NCBI GenBank assembly: GCA_016715285.1
Contig: JADKAO010000007.1
Location: 248,001 to 312,000 of the forward strand
Reading direction: 5' to 3'
DNA length: 64,000 nt
Origin: Actinomycetales bacterium
GTDB lineage: Bacteria > Actinomycetota > Actinomycetes > Actinomycetales > Dermatophilaceae
The notes beneath the pieces were generated by a model. The model ran no database searches. It saw only the letters and a program-made list of their open reading frames with translations, and was not told where the DNA came from. Of this stretch, positions 10,164 through 23,113 are shown in pieces (the first letter of the stretch is position 1; the number at the start of each line of letters is the position of its first letter). Made by a program: the position numbers and the translations under genes.

Positions 10164-10727
10164 GTGGCAACGACTAACGACCTCAAGAACGGTCTCGTCC
10201 TCAACATCGACCGGCAGCTGTGGCAGGTCATCGAGTTCCAGCACGTCAAGCCCGGCAAGGGCCCGGCCTTCGTGCGCACGAAACTCAAGAACGTCACGTC
10301 GGGCAAGACCGTCGACAAGACCTTCAACGCGGGCGTCAAGGTCGAGACGGCCACGGTCGACAAGCGCACGATGCAGTACCTCTACAAGGATGGCACCGAC
10401 TTCGTCTTCATGGACGTGGACACCTATGACCAGCTGCACGTGTCTGAGGCTGTCGTGGGCACTGCCGCCAACTACATGCTGGAGAACCAGAACGCCATCG
10501 TCGCGACCCACGACGGTGTGCCGCTCTACGTCGAGCTCCCCGCGTCGGTGACCATGCTTATCGCACACACCGAGCCGGGCCTCCAGGGCGACCGCTCCAC
10601 CGGGGGTACCAAGCCCGCCACGCTCGAGACCGGTGCGCTGATCCAGGTGCCGCTCTTCCTTGAGACCGGCACCAAGGTCAAGGTCGACACCCGCGACGGG
10701 TCCTACCTCGGCCGCGTCAACGACTGA
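10164..10727 (+). CDS. efp: Elongation factor P
   Basis: A 187-residue translation factor that relieves ribosome stalling at proline stretches. Domain I carries the tip-loop region [15 protein letters not shown], with the Lys equivalent to the modified residue of E. coli EF-P near position 32. Domains II and III are complete, with the EF-P signature around [18 protein letters not shown] at the C-terminus. The GTG start follows AGGAAG. The window encodes several long polyproline proteins (for example near 12.5 and 43.5 kb) whose synthesis would depend on EF-P. nusB follows 16 bp later. Confidence 0.97.
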   Translation: MATTNDLKNGLVLNIDRQLWQVIEFQHVKPGKGPAFVRTKLKNVTSGKTVDKTFNAGVKVETATVDKRTMQYLYKDGTDFVFMDVDTYDQLHVSEAVVGTAANYMLENQNAIVATHDGVPLYVELPASVTMLIAHTEPGLQGDRSTGGTKPATLETGALIQVPLFLETGTKVKVDTRDGSYLGRVND

Positions 10728-10743
10728 CCGGACGGCATACCTC

Positions 10744-11154
10744 ATGGGCGCCCGCTCAAAGTCACGCAAGCGCGCGCTGGACATCCTCTTCGAGGCTGAC
10801 CAGCGCGGCGTCAACGTGCAGGGGCTTCTCCTGGAGCGGCTCGCCAAACCGGTGACCCAGAGTCCGCTCGCGGACTACACCGTGACCCTTGTCGAGGGCG
10901 TCGTGCGCCAGTGGGCCGAGATCAACGAACTCCTCACGACCTATAGCCAAGGGTGGGCGATCGAGCGGATGCCCGCCGTCGATCGCGCCATCCTGCGCAT
11001 CGGCACGTGGGAGGTCGTCTATAGCGACGAGGTCCCGGAGGCGGTCGCGATCAGTGAGGCCGTGGCCCTGGCCAAGGCGTTGTCGACCGATGATTCGCCG
11101 ACCTTTGTCAACGGGCTGCTCGGTCGCCTCGCGGAGATCAAACACACGCTCTGA
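10744..11154 (+). CDS. nusB: Transcription antitermination factor NusB
   Basis: A 136-residue all-helical protein that binds boxA RNA with NusE and supports rRNA antitermination. Family features are ARSKSRKRALDILFEADQRG at the N-terminus, INELLTTYSQGWAIERMPAVDRAILRIGTWEV in the middle, and FVNGLLGRLAE at the end. ATG 10744 begins within the conserved region. It ends 3 bp before the convergent AIM24 gene, with no room for a dedicated terminator. Confidence 0.96.
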   Translation: MGARSKSRKRALDILFEADQRGVNVQGLLLERLAKPVTQSPLADYTVTLVEGVVRQWAEINELLTTYSQGWAIERMPAVDRAILRIGTWEVVYSDEVPEAVAISEAVALAKALSTDDSPTFVNGLLGRLAEIKHTL

Positions 11155-11157
11155 GCA

Positions 11158-11895
11158 TCAGCGGATGAGGCCCCCGAGCATGCCGCCGACGCCACTGCCG
11201 CTGGAGCCAGCGGGCCCCTGATGGCCACCTTCGACGACTGACTCCGAGGGCTGCACGAGGACATAGCCCTGGCCGCCAAAAGCCATCTGGAAGGTCTCCC
11301 CAGTGCCGCCGCGGATCATCGAGCCGAGACCGCCGGTATCCACCCGGATGTCCATCTGTACTCCACTGGTCCACAGCACGACCGCCTGGGCGTCGGCGAA
11401 TGTGGGCGAACCCGCGACATCAAGCGCGACCGGGTCGCCCTTAGTCGTCACCGCGACGTAGCCGGTGCCCCGCAACGACACGTTGAACAGGCCACCCGCC
11501 ATCATTCCGCCACGCGCTTGCACCCGGTGGATGTCCCACTCGATGGACGAGGAGAAGGCCAGGACGTTATTGCCATTGACCGAGACCATGTCGTTCTCGA
11601 GGTAGAACACCTGGATCTCGGAGGCCAGGTCGGCAACGAAGAGTTCACCGGAGCCGGTGCAGCGCATCACCTTGACGCCCTCGCCGGTGACCGCGGACTT
11701 GAGCATCTTGTTGAGCCCGCCGGATCCGGTGTTCTCGAACCGCACATCCCCCTGATAGGCGACCATCGACCCAGTCCGTGCCCAAACCGGTCCGTACTGC
11801 ATGGAAATCTTGAGCATCTTCTTGTTCTGCAGGACGAACGGGTCCGCAGACGGGTTCTCCTGGTACTCGGTGAACAAGGTGCCGTGGATCGGCAT
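11158..11895 (-). CDS. AIM24 family protein
   Basis: A 245-residue protein of the AIM24/TerD-like beta-rich family (PF01987 type), recognised from the repeated short beta segments, MRCTGSGELFVAD, and the glycine-rich QARGGMMAGGLFNVSLRGTGYVAVTTKGDP region. The C-terminus is Gly/Ser-rich. Two ATGs lie close together: one at 11901 abuts the AGGAGG ribosome site, while the one at 11895 has a normal 6-nt spacing, so I chose the latter. Bacterial role unknown. It converges on nusB and diverges from the Pro-rich gene. Confidence 0.8.
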   Translation of the reverse strand: MPIHGTLFTEYQENPSADPFVLQNKKMLKISMQYGPVWARTGSMVAYQGDVRFENTGSGGLNKMLKSAVTGEGVKVMRCTGSGELFVADLASEIQVFYLENDMVSVNGNNVLAFSSSIEWDIHRVQARGGMMAGGLFNVSLRGTGYVAVTTKGDPVALDVAGSPTFADAQAVVLWTSGVQMDIRVDTGGLGSMIRGGTGETFQMAFGGQGYVLVQPSESVVEGGHQGPAGSSGSGVGGMLGGLIR

Positions 11896-12091
11896 GGTCA
11901 TCCTCCTAGGGCGGGTTGGGCGCGATGGCTGCCTCTGGTCAGACGCTAGTGGCGCTTCGGCGTCGCTGGTGGCGATTTGGCGTGAATTGGTGTTTGCCAG
12001 TCAGCGGCCGATAGATGGGACAGGATGAGACCGAGGGCCAGATGGGTCCCGCGTCGGTGGGTACGGCGCGTAATGACGGGAAGGTGACTCG

Positions 12092-12637
12092 ATGGGTTTC
12101 CTGGACAAGGCGAAGGCCGCCGCGACTGAACTCGCTGCGAAGGCGGATGGGGCACTAGCGTCGTCGGGCATGGCCGGCCCGGCTGCCGCGGCGAAGCAGG
12201 CCGACAGGGCGTTCCGCGATCTCGGGGTGCTCGCCTATCTCAACGCAACCGGCCGTCCCGCAGACGAATCCGCGCGAGAGCGGCTCATGCACGAGCTCCG
12301 GGCAGCAGAGTCCCAAGGCGGGATCGCATCCTTTGCGCTCCACTCGGCCGCGCCGCCGCCTCCCGGGATGGCCGGCACCTCGGGGTATGCCGCCCCGCCG
12401 CCACCAGCTCCCGGCATGGCCGGGTCTGCGGGCTATGGCGGGTATGCCGCCCCGCCGCCTCCCGGTGCGGGGATGACACCACCACCGCCACCGCCTGGAC
12501 CTGGACCTGGACCCTCAGCTGCTCCGCCGCCGCCACCCCCAGCACCAGCGGATGGGCCGCCGCCAGCGCCAGCCCCGGACCACAGTCCCGTTGCCCCACC
12601 TCCGCCGCCACCGTGGGCGACGGGCACCTCGTCCTAG
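12092..12637 (+). CDS. Conserved hypothetical protein with a proline-rich C-terminal half
   Basis: A 181-residue protein in two parts. Residues 1 to about 85 are helical and resemble a small actinobacterial family starting GFLDKAKAAATELAAKAD, with RAFRDLGVLAYLNATGRP and a following SARERLMHELRAAE. From residue about 86 the sequence is almost entirely Pro, Gly, Ala and Met (APPPPGMAGTSGYAAPPPP and similar), which predicts an extended, disordered tail. No signal peptide or membrane helix is visible. A GGGAAGGTGACTCG ribosome site precedes ATG. It converges on the WS/DGAT pair. Function unknown. Confidence 0.7.
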   Translation: MGFLDKAKAAATELAAKADGALASSGMAGPAAAAKQADRAFRDLGVLAYLNATGRPADESARERLMHELRAAESQGGIASFALHSAAPPPPGMAGTSGYAAPPPPAPGMAGSAGYGGYAAPPPPGAGMTPPPPPPGPGPGPSAAPPPPPPAPADGPPPAPAPDHSPVAPPPPPPWATGTSS

Positions 12638-12650
12638 GAGGAGGCGCACC

Positions 12651-13988
12651 TCACGCGAGGTCGCACAAGGCCCGCCACTCGTCGGCCATGATCTCGTAGA
12701 GCACCTCGACGTCGGGGATGAGTTCTGGGCACACGCTCACCCCGACGTCGAGCTTGCCCTGATATCCCTGTGCCGTGACGTTGAAGCCCATGCCCTCGCC
12801 CAACGGCGGCATGGGATAGACCGACGTGACGCGGGCTTCGCCGACGCCAAAGAGATCCTGACCCATCGGCACGTTCGAGATCACCGTGTTAAACGGCAGG
12901 TGGATGACGTCCGGCAGCCTCAAGACGGACGCGAGATTGCTGCCGGGCGACAGCATCGACGCAAAGGCGCGCGCCACCATCGTCAGGGCGTCTTCGTTGG
13001 CCGCCACGTGACTCTTGGCGACCGCCATGGCCGCGCGAGCGGCGGCGACTCGTTCGGCCCGGTCCTCAACGTCAGTGGGGATGGTGCATAAGGTCAACGC
13101 GATCCGGTTGGCGCCGCTCTGATCGACCGCGAGGTGGCGAACGGAGATGGGGACCATCGCCACGAGGGGCGAGGAGGGGAGCGCGTCGCGTTCGCTGAGC
13201 CAATGCCGCAATCCCGCTGCCGCGCAGGCGTGCAGGAGATCATTGACGGTGGCGCCCAACTTGGTGCGGATGGGTTTGCTCGCCGCGAGATTCCACGTGC
13301 CGTAGGCCATCGCCCGGCGACCGCTCACCGGCTTGTTGACAATCGTGGCCGGAGCTCCCGGCCATCCCGAAAAGTCCACTGCCCCAGTCAAAGTCGACGG
13401 TTCGGTGACTGCCTGACGGGCGATCCGGGCGGCCGTGCCCATGCTCCAGGTTGCCCAGTCCACAGCCGAGCGCGCGAGCATGGCGCTCACCGGTGGGGCG
13501 GACTCGGGCTCCCAGCCGGGGTCGTCGTCGACGAGCTGGTCGGTGCCGAGGAGGGCGTGCAGGATGTCGCGCATCCGCGAGCCGTCCGCGATCGCGTGAT
13601 GGACCTTGGTGACGATGACGGTCTCGCCGCGTTCCTCGTGGAGCAGGTGGACTTCCCACAGCGGGCGGCGCCGGTCGAGTGGAGTCATCGCAATGCCCGC
13701 CACAGCGGCTGGGAGGGCGCCGTGACCGGCATACGACTCGAGCACGTGGTGGTCCAGGTCGAAGTCAACGTCGTCAACCAGCCACGGCCGATCAATCCCA
13801 AAAGGCAGAGCCTGGAGGCGGCGCCGGAACTCCGGCAACCGGCCGACGCGGGTGGAGATCTGCCCGCGGAGGTCAGCGAAGGTCACCGGCCGGTCCAACG
13901 GCAGCAGGAGACACACATTGCCGACGGTGCGGGGACCATCTAAGGCAAGGTATGCCGCGTCGAGTGGCCGGAGTTGCTGTGCGCGCAT
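12651..13988 (-). CDS. WS/DGAT family acyltransferase (wax ester synthase / diacylglycerol acyltransferase), copy 1
   Basis: A 445-residue acyltransferase. The catalytic motif HHAIADG (HHxxxDG) is near residue 130. The N-terminal MRAQQLRPLDAAYLALDGP and the later FNTVISNVPMG and GFNVTAQGYQGKLDVGVSVCPELIPD are typical of the family. Members make triacylglycerol or wax esters from acyl-CoA at the membrane or lipid-droplet surface. AAGGAGG lies 10 nt before the ATG. It follows the paralogue at 14055 by 66 bp on the same strand, so both are probably one transcript. Substrate preference cannot be read from the sequence. Confidence 0.88.
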   Translation of the reverse strand: MRAQQLRPLDAAYLALDGPRTVGNVCLLLPLDRPVTFADLRGQISTRVGRLPEFRRRLQALPFGIDRPWLVDDVDFDLDHHVLESYAGHGALPAAVAGIAMTPLDRRRPLWEVHLLHEERGETVIVTKVHHAIADGSRMRDILHALLGTDQLVDDDPGWEPESAPPVSAMLARSAVDWATWSMGTAARIARQAVTEPSTLTGAVDFSGWPGAPATIVNKPVSGRRAMAYGTWNLAASKPIRTKLGATVNDLLHACAAAGLRHWLSERDALPSSPLVAMVPISVRHLAVDQSGANRIALTLCTIPTDVEDRAERVAAARAAMAVAKSHVAANEDALTMVARAFASMLSPGSNLASVLRLPDVIHLPFNTVISNVPMGQDLFGVGEARVTSVYPMPPLGEGMGFNVTAQGYQGKLDVGVSVCPELIPDVEVLYEIMADEWRALCDLA

Positions 13989-14054
13989 CGGCGATCGACC
14001 TCCTTCTGGAGCGACCTTAAACCTGCTGCGCCCGTCGCGCTACGGCACAATTGC

Positions 14055-15440
14055 TCAGGCCAACGCGCACAAGTCGTCGTATGCCGTGACCATGGACGCG
14101 GCAAGGTCATCGACGTCGGGAACCAGGACGGGGCAGACCGTCAGGCCAATATTGAGCCGGCCTCGATATCCCTGGGTGGTCACGAAGATGCCCTGCCCGT
14201 TTGACAACGGTGACAAGGGGTAGACGTAGTCGACGGGCACACCGGCTAGCGAGTATTGGTCCGAGCCCATGCTGACGTTCGAAATGACGAGATTGGTCCC
14301 CGGCGGCATGTAGTCCATCACGCGCATCGAGACCGCTGCGTCGGCGGCATACCGGGTGAGTGGGGATGTCGAGGCGCTCGAGACCCGCGCAGCGAGGTCC
14401 ATGACCGTCTCGGTGAACATGGGCGCAGCCTTGGCTCGGCGCATGGATTCATGGGCGGCATGGAGGCGGTCGATCGGATCGGAGATGTGCGTGGGGAGTT
14501 CGCTGACGCTCATCTCGATGCGGTTGATCGCGGCTGGATCTGGCGCAGGTCCGTCCGCCCCGATCGGAACCAAGGCGACCAGGGGCACGGCCGGTGCGCC
14601 ACCGCGGCGCTGCATCCACTCGCGCAAGGCTGCCGCGGTCATCGCGTGGAGGATATCGTTGGCCGTGACGCCGAGTCTCCGGCGCACCGGACGGCTGGCC
14701 TCCAGCGACACTGATGCCCGGCCCCAGGCTCGTTTGGCGCTCAGCGTCTTGTTGAAGGGAGTCATCGGCGCGGTCGGGATTGACGCGGTCGTCATAACTC
14801 CACCGATTTGCGTGCCGAGGGTGCCAAGAGTCGCGGTTGCGGTGGACATCGACTGGGAGAGAGACCATTGCGCTGCTTCGACGGCACTACGCCAGAGCAT
14901 TTCGAGATCGAAGGGCGCTGGGTCAGCGCTCCACCCACCCGCTGCACCCCCTGACGAGCTCTGCTCGGCCCCGTCCCCGAAGATGCCTCGAATGGTGGCG
15001 AGGAACGCGCTGCCGTCGCCGATGGTGTGATGCATCATCAGCAACACGGCCGACCGGCGTTGTGCGGCAGACCCGTCGTGAATGAGGTGAACCGACCACA
15101 GCGGGCGGGTCCGGTCCATTGGGATCATGGTGAGGCGTGCCGCCAAGTCTGCGACGGCCTTGTCACCGCCGGGTTCGGGGACGTCATGCTCGACCACGTG
15201 CCGGTCGAGGTCAAACGCCGTGTCATCGACCCACCAGGGCAAGTCGAGCCCCCAGGCGACGGTGTGCAGGCGCCGCCGGAGCATCGGCAAGCCAGGCAGT
15301 GCCCGTCGAACCTGCTCCATGAGTTGGTCTCGTGTGACCGTGCCTTCCAGCGTCAGCAGCAGACAGACATTGCCCGTGGTGTTGGCCGCATCCATCGATA
15401 GGTATCCCGCGTCGACGGGGGCAACTCGCTGAGCCTGCAC
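14055..15440 (-). CDS. WS/DGAT family acyltransferase, copy 2
   Basis: A 461-residue paralogue of the neighbouring acyltransferase. The catalytic HHTIGDG is near residue 135. The start region VQAQRVAPVDAGYLSMDAANTTGNVCLLL aligns with the first residues of copy 1, and LVISNVSMGSDQYSLAG and IFVTTQGYRGRLNIGLTVCPVLVPD match family motifs. I chose GTG 15440, with AAAGGAG 8 nt upstream, because the frame open further upstream is not conserved. The two copies are clearly diverged, so this is an old duplication or two recruitments. It is divergent from pyrR. Confidence 0.87.
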   Translation of the reverse strand: MQAQRVAPVDAGYLSMDAANTTGNVCLLLTLEGTVTRDQLMEQVRRALPGLPMLRRRLHTVAWGLDLPWWVDDTAFDLDRHVVEHDVPEPGGDKAVADLAARLTMIPMDRTRPLWSVHLIHDGSAAQRRSAVLLMMHHTIGDGSAFLATIRGIFGDGAEQSSSGGAAGGWSADPAPFDLEMLWRSAVEAAQWSLSQSMSTATATLGTLGTQIGGVMTTASIPTAPMTPFNKTLSAKRAWGRASVSLEASRPVRRRLGVTANDILHAMTAAALREWMQRRGGAPAVPLVALVPIGADGPAPDPAAINRIEMSVSELPTHISDPIDRLHAAHESMRRAKAAPMFTETVMDLAARVSSASTSPLTRYAADAAVSMRVMDYMPPGTNLVISNVSMGSDQYSLAGVPVDYVYPLSPLSNGQGIFVTTQGYRGRLNIGLTVCPVLVPDVDDLAASMVTAYDDLCALA

Positions 15441-15616
15441 TCGTGCACTCCTTTGGGTGAGGTGGTCCCGAGGTCGTGGAGGATCGGGCGGGGTCGTCAG
15501 GCCGCCAGCCTCACCTGAGCCTAGTGGGCTCACGGCACGCGGCGTATGGACGCAGATCACACGATGACTTGCTGCCCACGGGGCGGACCGCGACCGGGTG
15601 ATTGCAGCCGCGGGAG

Positions 15617-15622
15617 TAAGGT
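15617..15622 (+). promoter_or_regulatory. Candidate -10 element of the pyr operon
   Basis: TAAGGT in the 239-bp gap between the divergent acyltransferase gene and pyrR. It would start transcription near 15629 and give a leader of about 50 nt containing the PyrR-type site. No convincing -35 is visible. Confidence 0.35.
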
Positions 15623-15647
15623 GACGACGACATCGACGTCCTTTAAT

Positions 15648-15667
15648 CACCGTCCTGTGAGGCGGGG
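15648..15667 (+). promoter_or_regulatory. PyrR-binding RNA hairpin in the pyr leader
   Basis: TCCTGTGAGG is closed by CCG/CGG (15650-15652 with 15663-15665). It fits the known PyrR-binding loop consensus ARUCCNGNGAGGYU through its core UCCNGNGAGG. The ribosome site GGAAGGAGG of pyrR begins immediately after it, so PyrR bound to UMP could block translation, as described for mycobacterial pyr operons. Confidence 0.6.
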
Positions 15668-15679
15668 AAGGAGGTCCGA

Positions 15680-16243
15680 GTGAGCGGCGACATGCCCCAC
15701 CCGGCCGCACGTGTCGTGATGAATTCCGGTGAGATCTCCCGGGCATTGCGGCGCGTGGCCCACGAAATCCTCGAACGCAACAAGGGTCCCGAAGGCGTCG
15801 TCCTCATGGGGATCCCGTCGCGCGGCGTGCCCCTGGCCCGCCGACTCGCGGACTCGTTGAGCGAGATCGAGGACGTCACCATCCCTGTCGGCGCGCTCGA
15901 CGTGACCATGCACCGCGACGACCTCCGGCGCCAGCCCACCCGCATGATCGCCCGAACCCTGGTCCCCTCGGGCGGTATTGACGACAAGATCGTCGTGCTC
16001 GTGGACGATGTGCTCTATTCCGGGCGCACCATCCGTGCCGCCCTAGAGGCCCTCAGCGACCTCGGGCGGCCGCGGGCTGTGCAACTGGCGGTGCTCGTCG
16101 ATCGGGGACACCGAGAGCTGCCGATCCGCGCAGATTTTGTCGGCAAGAACCTCCCCACTGCCACCGCCGAGCGCGTCCATGTCCGCTTGTCCGAGAGCGA
16201 CGCCGAGGCCGACGAAGTGCGCATTTCCGGAGGAGACCGATGA
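15680..16243 (+). CDS. pyrR: Bifunctional pyr operon regulator / uracil phosphoribosyltransferase
   Basis: A 187-residue phosphoribosyltransferase-fold regulator that binds pyr mRNA when UMP is high and can also salvage uracil. The PRPP-binding loop [18 protein letters not shown] is near residues 110-127. [19 protein letters not shown] and [13 protein letters not shown] are further family motifs. GTG 15680 has a strong GGAAGGAGG site. It heads a seven-gene operon, and the stop overlaps pyrB in ATGA. Confidence 0.95.
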   Translation: MSGDMPHPAARVVMNSGEISRALRRVAHEILERNKGPEGVVLMGIPSRGVPLARRLADSLSEIEDVTIPVGALDVTMHRDDLRRQPTRMIARTLVPSGGIDDKIVVLVDDVLYSGRTIRAALEALSDLGRPRAVQLAVLVDRGHRELPIRADFVGKNLPTATAERVHVRLSESDAEADEVRISGGDR

Positions 16244-17238
16244 TCGGCCGCCATTTGCTCAGCTCAGCCGACCTCGACCGCCACGACATCGAGACCCTGC
16301 TTGAGACGGCCGCATCGATGCACGATGTGCAGCGCCGAGACGTCAAGAAGCTCCCCACCCTGCGGGGGCGCACGATCATCAACCTCTTCTTCGAGGACTC
16401 CACCCGCACCCGCAGCTCGTTCGAAATCGCCGGCAAGTGGATGTCCGCAGACACCATCAATATCTCTGCCAAGGGATCCTCAACGAGCAAGGGCGAGTCC
16501 CTGCGTGACACCGTCCGCACGATCACGGCGATGTCGGTCGACGCGCTCGTCATCCGGCATTCGGCATCAGGTGCCTGCCACCAGGCGGCCCAGTGGGTCG
16601 ACGCGAGCGTCATCAATGCGGGTGATGGCACCCATGAACACCCCACCCAGGCGCTGCTCGATGCCTACACACTCCGCCACCGGCTCGGAAACCTGGAGGG
16701 AAAGCACGTCGTGATCGTGGGTGACCTCACCCACTCACGCGTGTTCCGCTCCAACGTCATCACGCTGGGCACCTTGGGGGCTCGGGTCACTGTCGTCGCC
16801 CCGCCCACCCTCATGCCCAGCGGAATCGGCGATTGGTCGCGGCGCGATGGCTTCGCCACGCGGTGGGAACTCGACGACGTGCTCTATGGCGACGATCCGC
16901 CAGACGCGCTCATGATGCTCCGCGTCCAAAGGGAACGCATGTCGGGTGGGTATTTCCCGACGGCCCGCGAGTACACCGTGGGCTACGGGCTCACCAGGGA
17001 TCGCCTCGATCGCTTGTATGCCGTGTCGCCGGACCTTCCGATCCTGCACCCCGGCCCGATGAACCGTGGTCTGGAGATCTCCGCCGAAGCGGCCGATGCC
17101 ACGAGTTCGGTCATTCTCGACCAGGTGTCAGCCGGAGTCGCGGTGCGGATGGCGGTGCTCTACCACCTGCTGTCCGGCGACCCGCAACAGCACAGCCAAG
17201 GGGTCAGTGGCCAGGACCTGGATCGGGGGGCAGCATGA
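16240..17238 (+). CDS. pyrB: Aspartate carbamoyltransferase catalytic chain
   Basis: A 332-residue enzyme forming N-carbamoyl-L-aspartate, the first committed pyrimidine step. The carbamoyl-phosphate loop [25 protein letters not shown] and the C-terminal [12 protein letters not shown] are all present. There is no pyrI regulatory chain in the cluster. Instead a catalytic trimer working with the adjacent dihydroorotase is the usual arrangement in such operons. The start overlaps pyrR and the stop overlaps pyrC, both as ATGA. Confidence 0.97.
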   Translation: MIGRHLLSSADLDRHDIETLLETAASMHDVQRRDVKKLPTLRGRTIINLFFEDSTRTRSSFEIAGKWMSADTINISAKGSSTSKGESLRDTVRTITAMSVDALVIRHSASGACHQAAQWVDASVINAGDGTHEHPTQALLDAYTLRHRLGNLEGKHVVIVGDLTHSRVFRSNVITLGTLGARVTVVAPPTLMPSGIGDWSRRDGFATRWELDDVLYGDDPPDALMMLRVQRERMSGGYFPTAREYTVGYGLTRDRLDRLYAVSPDLPILHPGPMNRGLEISAEAADATSSVILDQVSAGVAVRMAVLYHLLSGDPQQHSQGVSGQDLDRGAA

Positions 17239-18572
17239 CCGGCATCGTCATCAAGGGAGCGAGGATCCTGGGGGAGCACGCGGCTGACCTCGTCATCAGT
17301 GACGGCGTCATCCAGGAGATCTCCACCAGCACCCTCGCCCGCACCGTCACCGCAGGCAGCCGGGTGATCGACGCCGACGGTCTCATCCTCCTGCCCGGCT
17401 TCGTCGACCTCCACACCCACCTGCGCGAGCCGGGTCGCGAAGACACCGAGACGATCGCATCCGGCTCGGCCGCTGCGGCTGCTGGCGGCTTCACTGCGGT
17501 GCTCGCCATGGCCAACACCAACCCCGTCACTGACACCGCCGAGGCGGCGGAGCGGGTCTTCGACCTCGGCCGGGCGGCAGGCCTGGTCGATGTGCAGCCG
17601 ATCGGCGCAGTGAGCAAGGGCCTCGACGGTGCCGAACTCGCCGAACTCGGCCTCATGGCGCGGTCCCGCGCAGCCGTCCGTGTCTTCTCCGACGATGGTC
17701 GCTGCGTGGGTGACGCGAGACTCATGCGCCGGGCACTCGACTACGTCAAGGCCTTCGGCGGGGTCATCTCTCAGCACTCGCAAGACTCGCGGCTCGCTGA
17801 CTCGTCCGCCTGTTGCCATGAGGGCGAACTCTCCGGCCGACTCGGCCTCCCGTCCTGGCCCGGCGTCGCCGAAGATGTCATCGTCGCGCGTGACGTCATG
17901 CTGGCCCGGCATACCGGCTCTCGGGTCCATGTCGCGCACGTCTCCACCGCGGGCTCGGTCGAGGTGATCCGGTGGGCCAAGTCCCGTGGTATCGCCGTGA
18001 CCGCCGAGGTCACCCCCCACCACCTTGCGCTCGGCACCGAGCTGCTCGTCGGCTACGACCCGGTCTACAAAGTCAACCCGCCCCTCCGCCCAACCGAAGA
18101 CCAGGAAGCCATCCGGGAGGCGCTCGCAGACGGCACCATCGACGCGGTCGCGACCGACCACGCCCCCCACGCGCGCCACGACAAGGAGCACGCGTTCCCC
18201 GACGCTGCCTTCGGCATGCTTGGCCTCGAAACCGCACTCGGCATCATCGTCGACCTCCTCGTGAAGCCCGGTCTGCTCACCTGGGCCGATGTGGCCGACC
18301 GCATGTCCATCGCGCCGGCCCGCATCGCCGGACTGACCGGCCACGGCCGCCCCATCGAGGTCGGCGCCCCAGCCAACCTCGTCCTGGTCGACCCTGACGC
18401 GAGCTGGACCGTCGACCGGGACGCCTCGCGCTCCCGATCCCGCAATAACCCCTGGCACGGACGCACCCTGCACGGTGCGGTCCACGCGACGCTGCTGCGT
18501 GGCGCGTGCACGGCATACCGAGGTCAGGTCGCCCCAGCGGGTGGCCACCTCGACTTGGAGGCACTCTCGTGA
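17235..18572 (+). CDS. pyrC: Dihydroorotase
   Basis: A 445-residue class I dihydroorotase (metal-dependent amidohydrolase). Metal-binding motifs run in order: [39 protein letters not shown] and [17 protein letters not shown] chose ATG 17235, which overlaps the pyrB stop; the frame is open upstream but runs antiparallel to pyrB coding sense and is not conserved. The stop overlaps the carA GTG. Mycobacterial operons often have an extra small gene between pyrC and carA, which is missing here. Confidence 0.96.
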   Translation: MTGIVIKGARILGEHAADLVISDGVIQEISTSTLARTVTAGSRVIDADGLILLPGFVDLHTHLREPGREDTETIASGSAAAAAGGFTAVLAMANTNPVTDTAEAAERVFDLGRAAGLVDVQPIGAVSKGLDGAELAELGLMARSRAAVRVFSDDGRCVGDARLMRRALDYVKAFGGVISQHSQDSRLADSSACCHEGELSGRLGLPSWPGVAEDVIVARDVMLARHTGSRVHVAHVSTAGSVEVIRWAKSRGIAVTAEVTPHHLALGTELLVGYDPVYKVNPPLRPTEDQEAIREALADGTIDAVATDHAPHARHDKEHAFPDAAFGMLGLETALGIIVDLLVKPGLLTWADVADRMSIAPARIAGLTGHGRPIEVGAPANLVLVDPDASWTVDRDASRSRSRNNPWHGRTLHGAVHATLLRGACTAYRGQVAPAGGHLDLEALS

Positions 18573-19776
18573 CTGACCTACTCGTGGATCGCCCGCCGGC
18601 GGTCCTCGTCCTCGAAGACGGGCGCGCCTTCGCCGGGCAGGCGTTCGGCGCTGTGGGGGAGACGGTGGGGGAGGCAGTGTTCTCGACCGGGATGACCGGC
18701 TACCAGGAGACCCTCACCGACCCGAGTTACCACCGCCAGGTCGTCGTCATGACCGCGCCCCACGTCGGCAACACGGGGTGGAACGCCGAAGACGACGAGT
18801 CCGAGCGCATCTGGGTCGCGGGGTATGCCGTCCGCGAGGCGGGGTTGCGCCCCTCCAACTGGCGCGCGACGGGTTCGCTGGAAGGCGCCCTGACCGAGCA
18901 GGGGGTCGTCGGGATCTGTGGCATCGACACCCGGGCTCTGACCCGGCACCTGCGCGAGCGCGGGTCAATGCGGGTGGGCATATTCAGCGGGTCGACTGCG
19001 GGCGTTGCAGTCGAGCAGCTGCTTGAGCGGGTCCACGCGGCCCCGCACATGGCCGGGGCCAACCTCGCGGCCGAGGTCTCCACCAAAGAGCCGTATGTCG
19101 TTGCGGCCCAAGGCGAACGCCGGTTTGTCGTCGCTGCGGTTGACCTCGGGATCAAGGGCATGACGCCGGCGTTGCTGGCTGCTCAGGGCATCGAAGTCCA
19201 CGTGCTTCCTGCGACGGCCACGTTCGAGGACATCCTCGCGGTGGGACAGGTCGTCGGCCAGGACGCTCCTGACGGGGTGTTCTTCTCGAACGGGCCCGGC
19301 GACCCAGCGGCCGCTGACGTGTCCGTGCTGCAGGCTGTCTTGGAGCGGCGAATCCCGTTCTTCGGCATCTGTTTTGGCAACCAACTGCTCGGGCGGGCGC
19401 TCGGGTTCGGCACCTACAAGCTCAAGTACGGACACCGGGGCATCAACCAGCCCGTCATGGACCGCACCACCGGCAAGGTCGAGGTGACGGCGCACAACCA
19501 CGGCTTCGCCGTGGACGCGCCGATCAAACACGACTCCCAGACCCCATTTGGGCGGGTTCGAGTGAGCCACGTGTGTCTCAACGATGACGTGGTCGAAGGC
19601 CTCGAATGCCTCGACATCCCGGCCTTCTCGGTGCAGTACCACCCGGAGGCAGCGGCGGGGCCGCACGACGCGGCATACCTGTTTGATCGCTTTGTGGGAC
19701 TCATGGCGAGCCACCGACCGAGCGGCGCCACGAGCACAAGCATGAGCACGAGCATGAGCAAGGAAGGCACCCACTG

Positions 19777-19777
<1 letters not shown>
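18569..19777 (+). CDS. carA: Carbamoyl-phosphate synthase, small (glutaminase) subunit
   Basis: A 402-residue subunit that hydrolyses glutamine and passes ammonia to CarB. The N-terminal domain contains [14 protein letters not shown]. The class I glutaminase has its nucleophile in [16 protein letters not shown] and the His/Glu pair in [18 protein letters not shown] replaces the GICLGH of enterobacteria, a variant common in actinobacteria. It starts at GTG 18569, overlapping the pyrC stop. The C-terminus carries a low-complexity Ser/Thr/Met tail. It overlaps carB by one base. Confidence 0.96.
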
Positions 19778-23112
<3,335 letters not shown>

Positions 23113-23113
23113 C

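Noticed and set aside
15441..15746. Upstream extension of the second WS/DGAT gene
   Set aside because: The extra residues are Arg/Pro-rich and not conserved, whereas GTG 15440 has a ribosome site and aligns with the paralogue start.
17160..18548. Long open frame antisense to pyrC, and similar antisense frames over carB, alaS and others
   Set aside because: They mirror the GC-rich third positions of the real genes, have Arg/Gly/Val-rich translations without domains, and lack ribosome sites.
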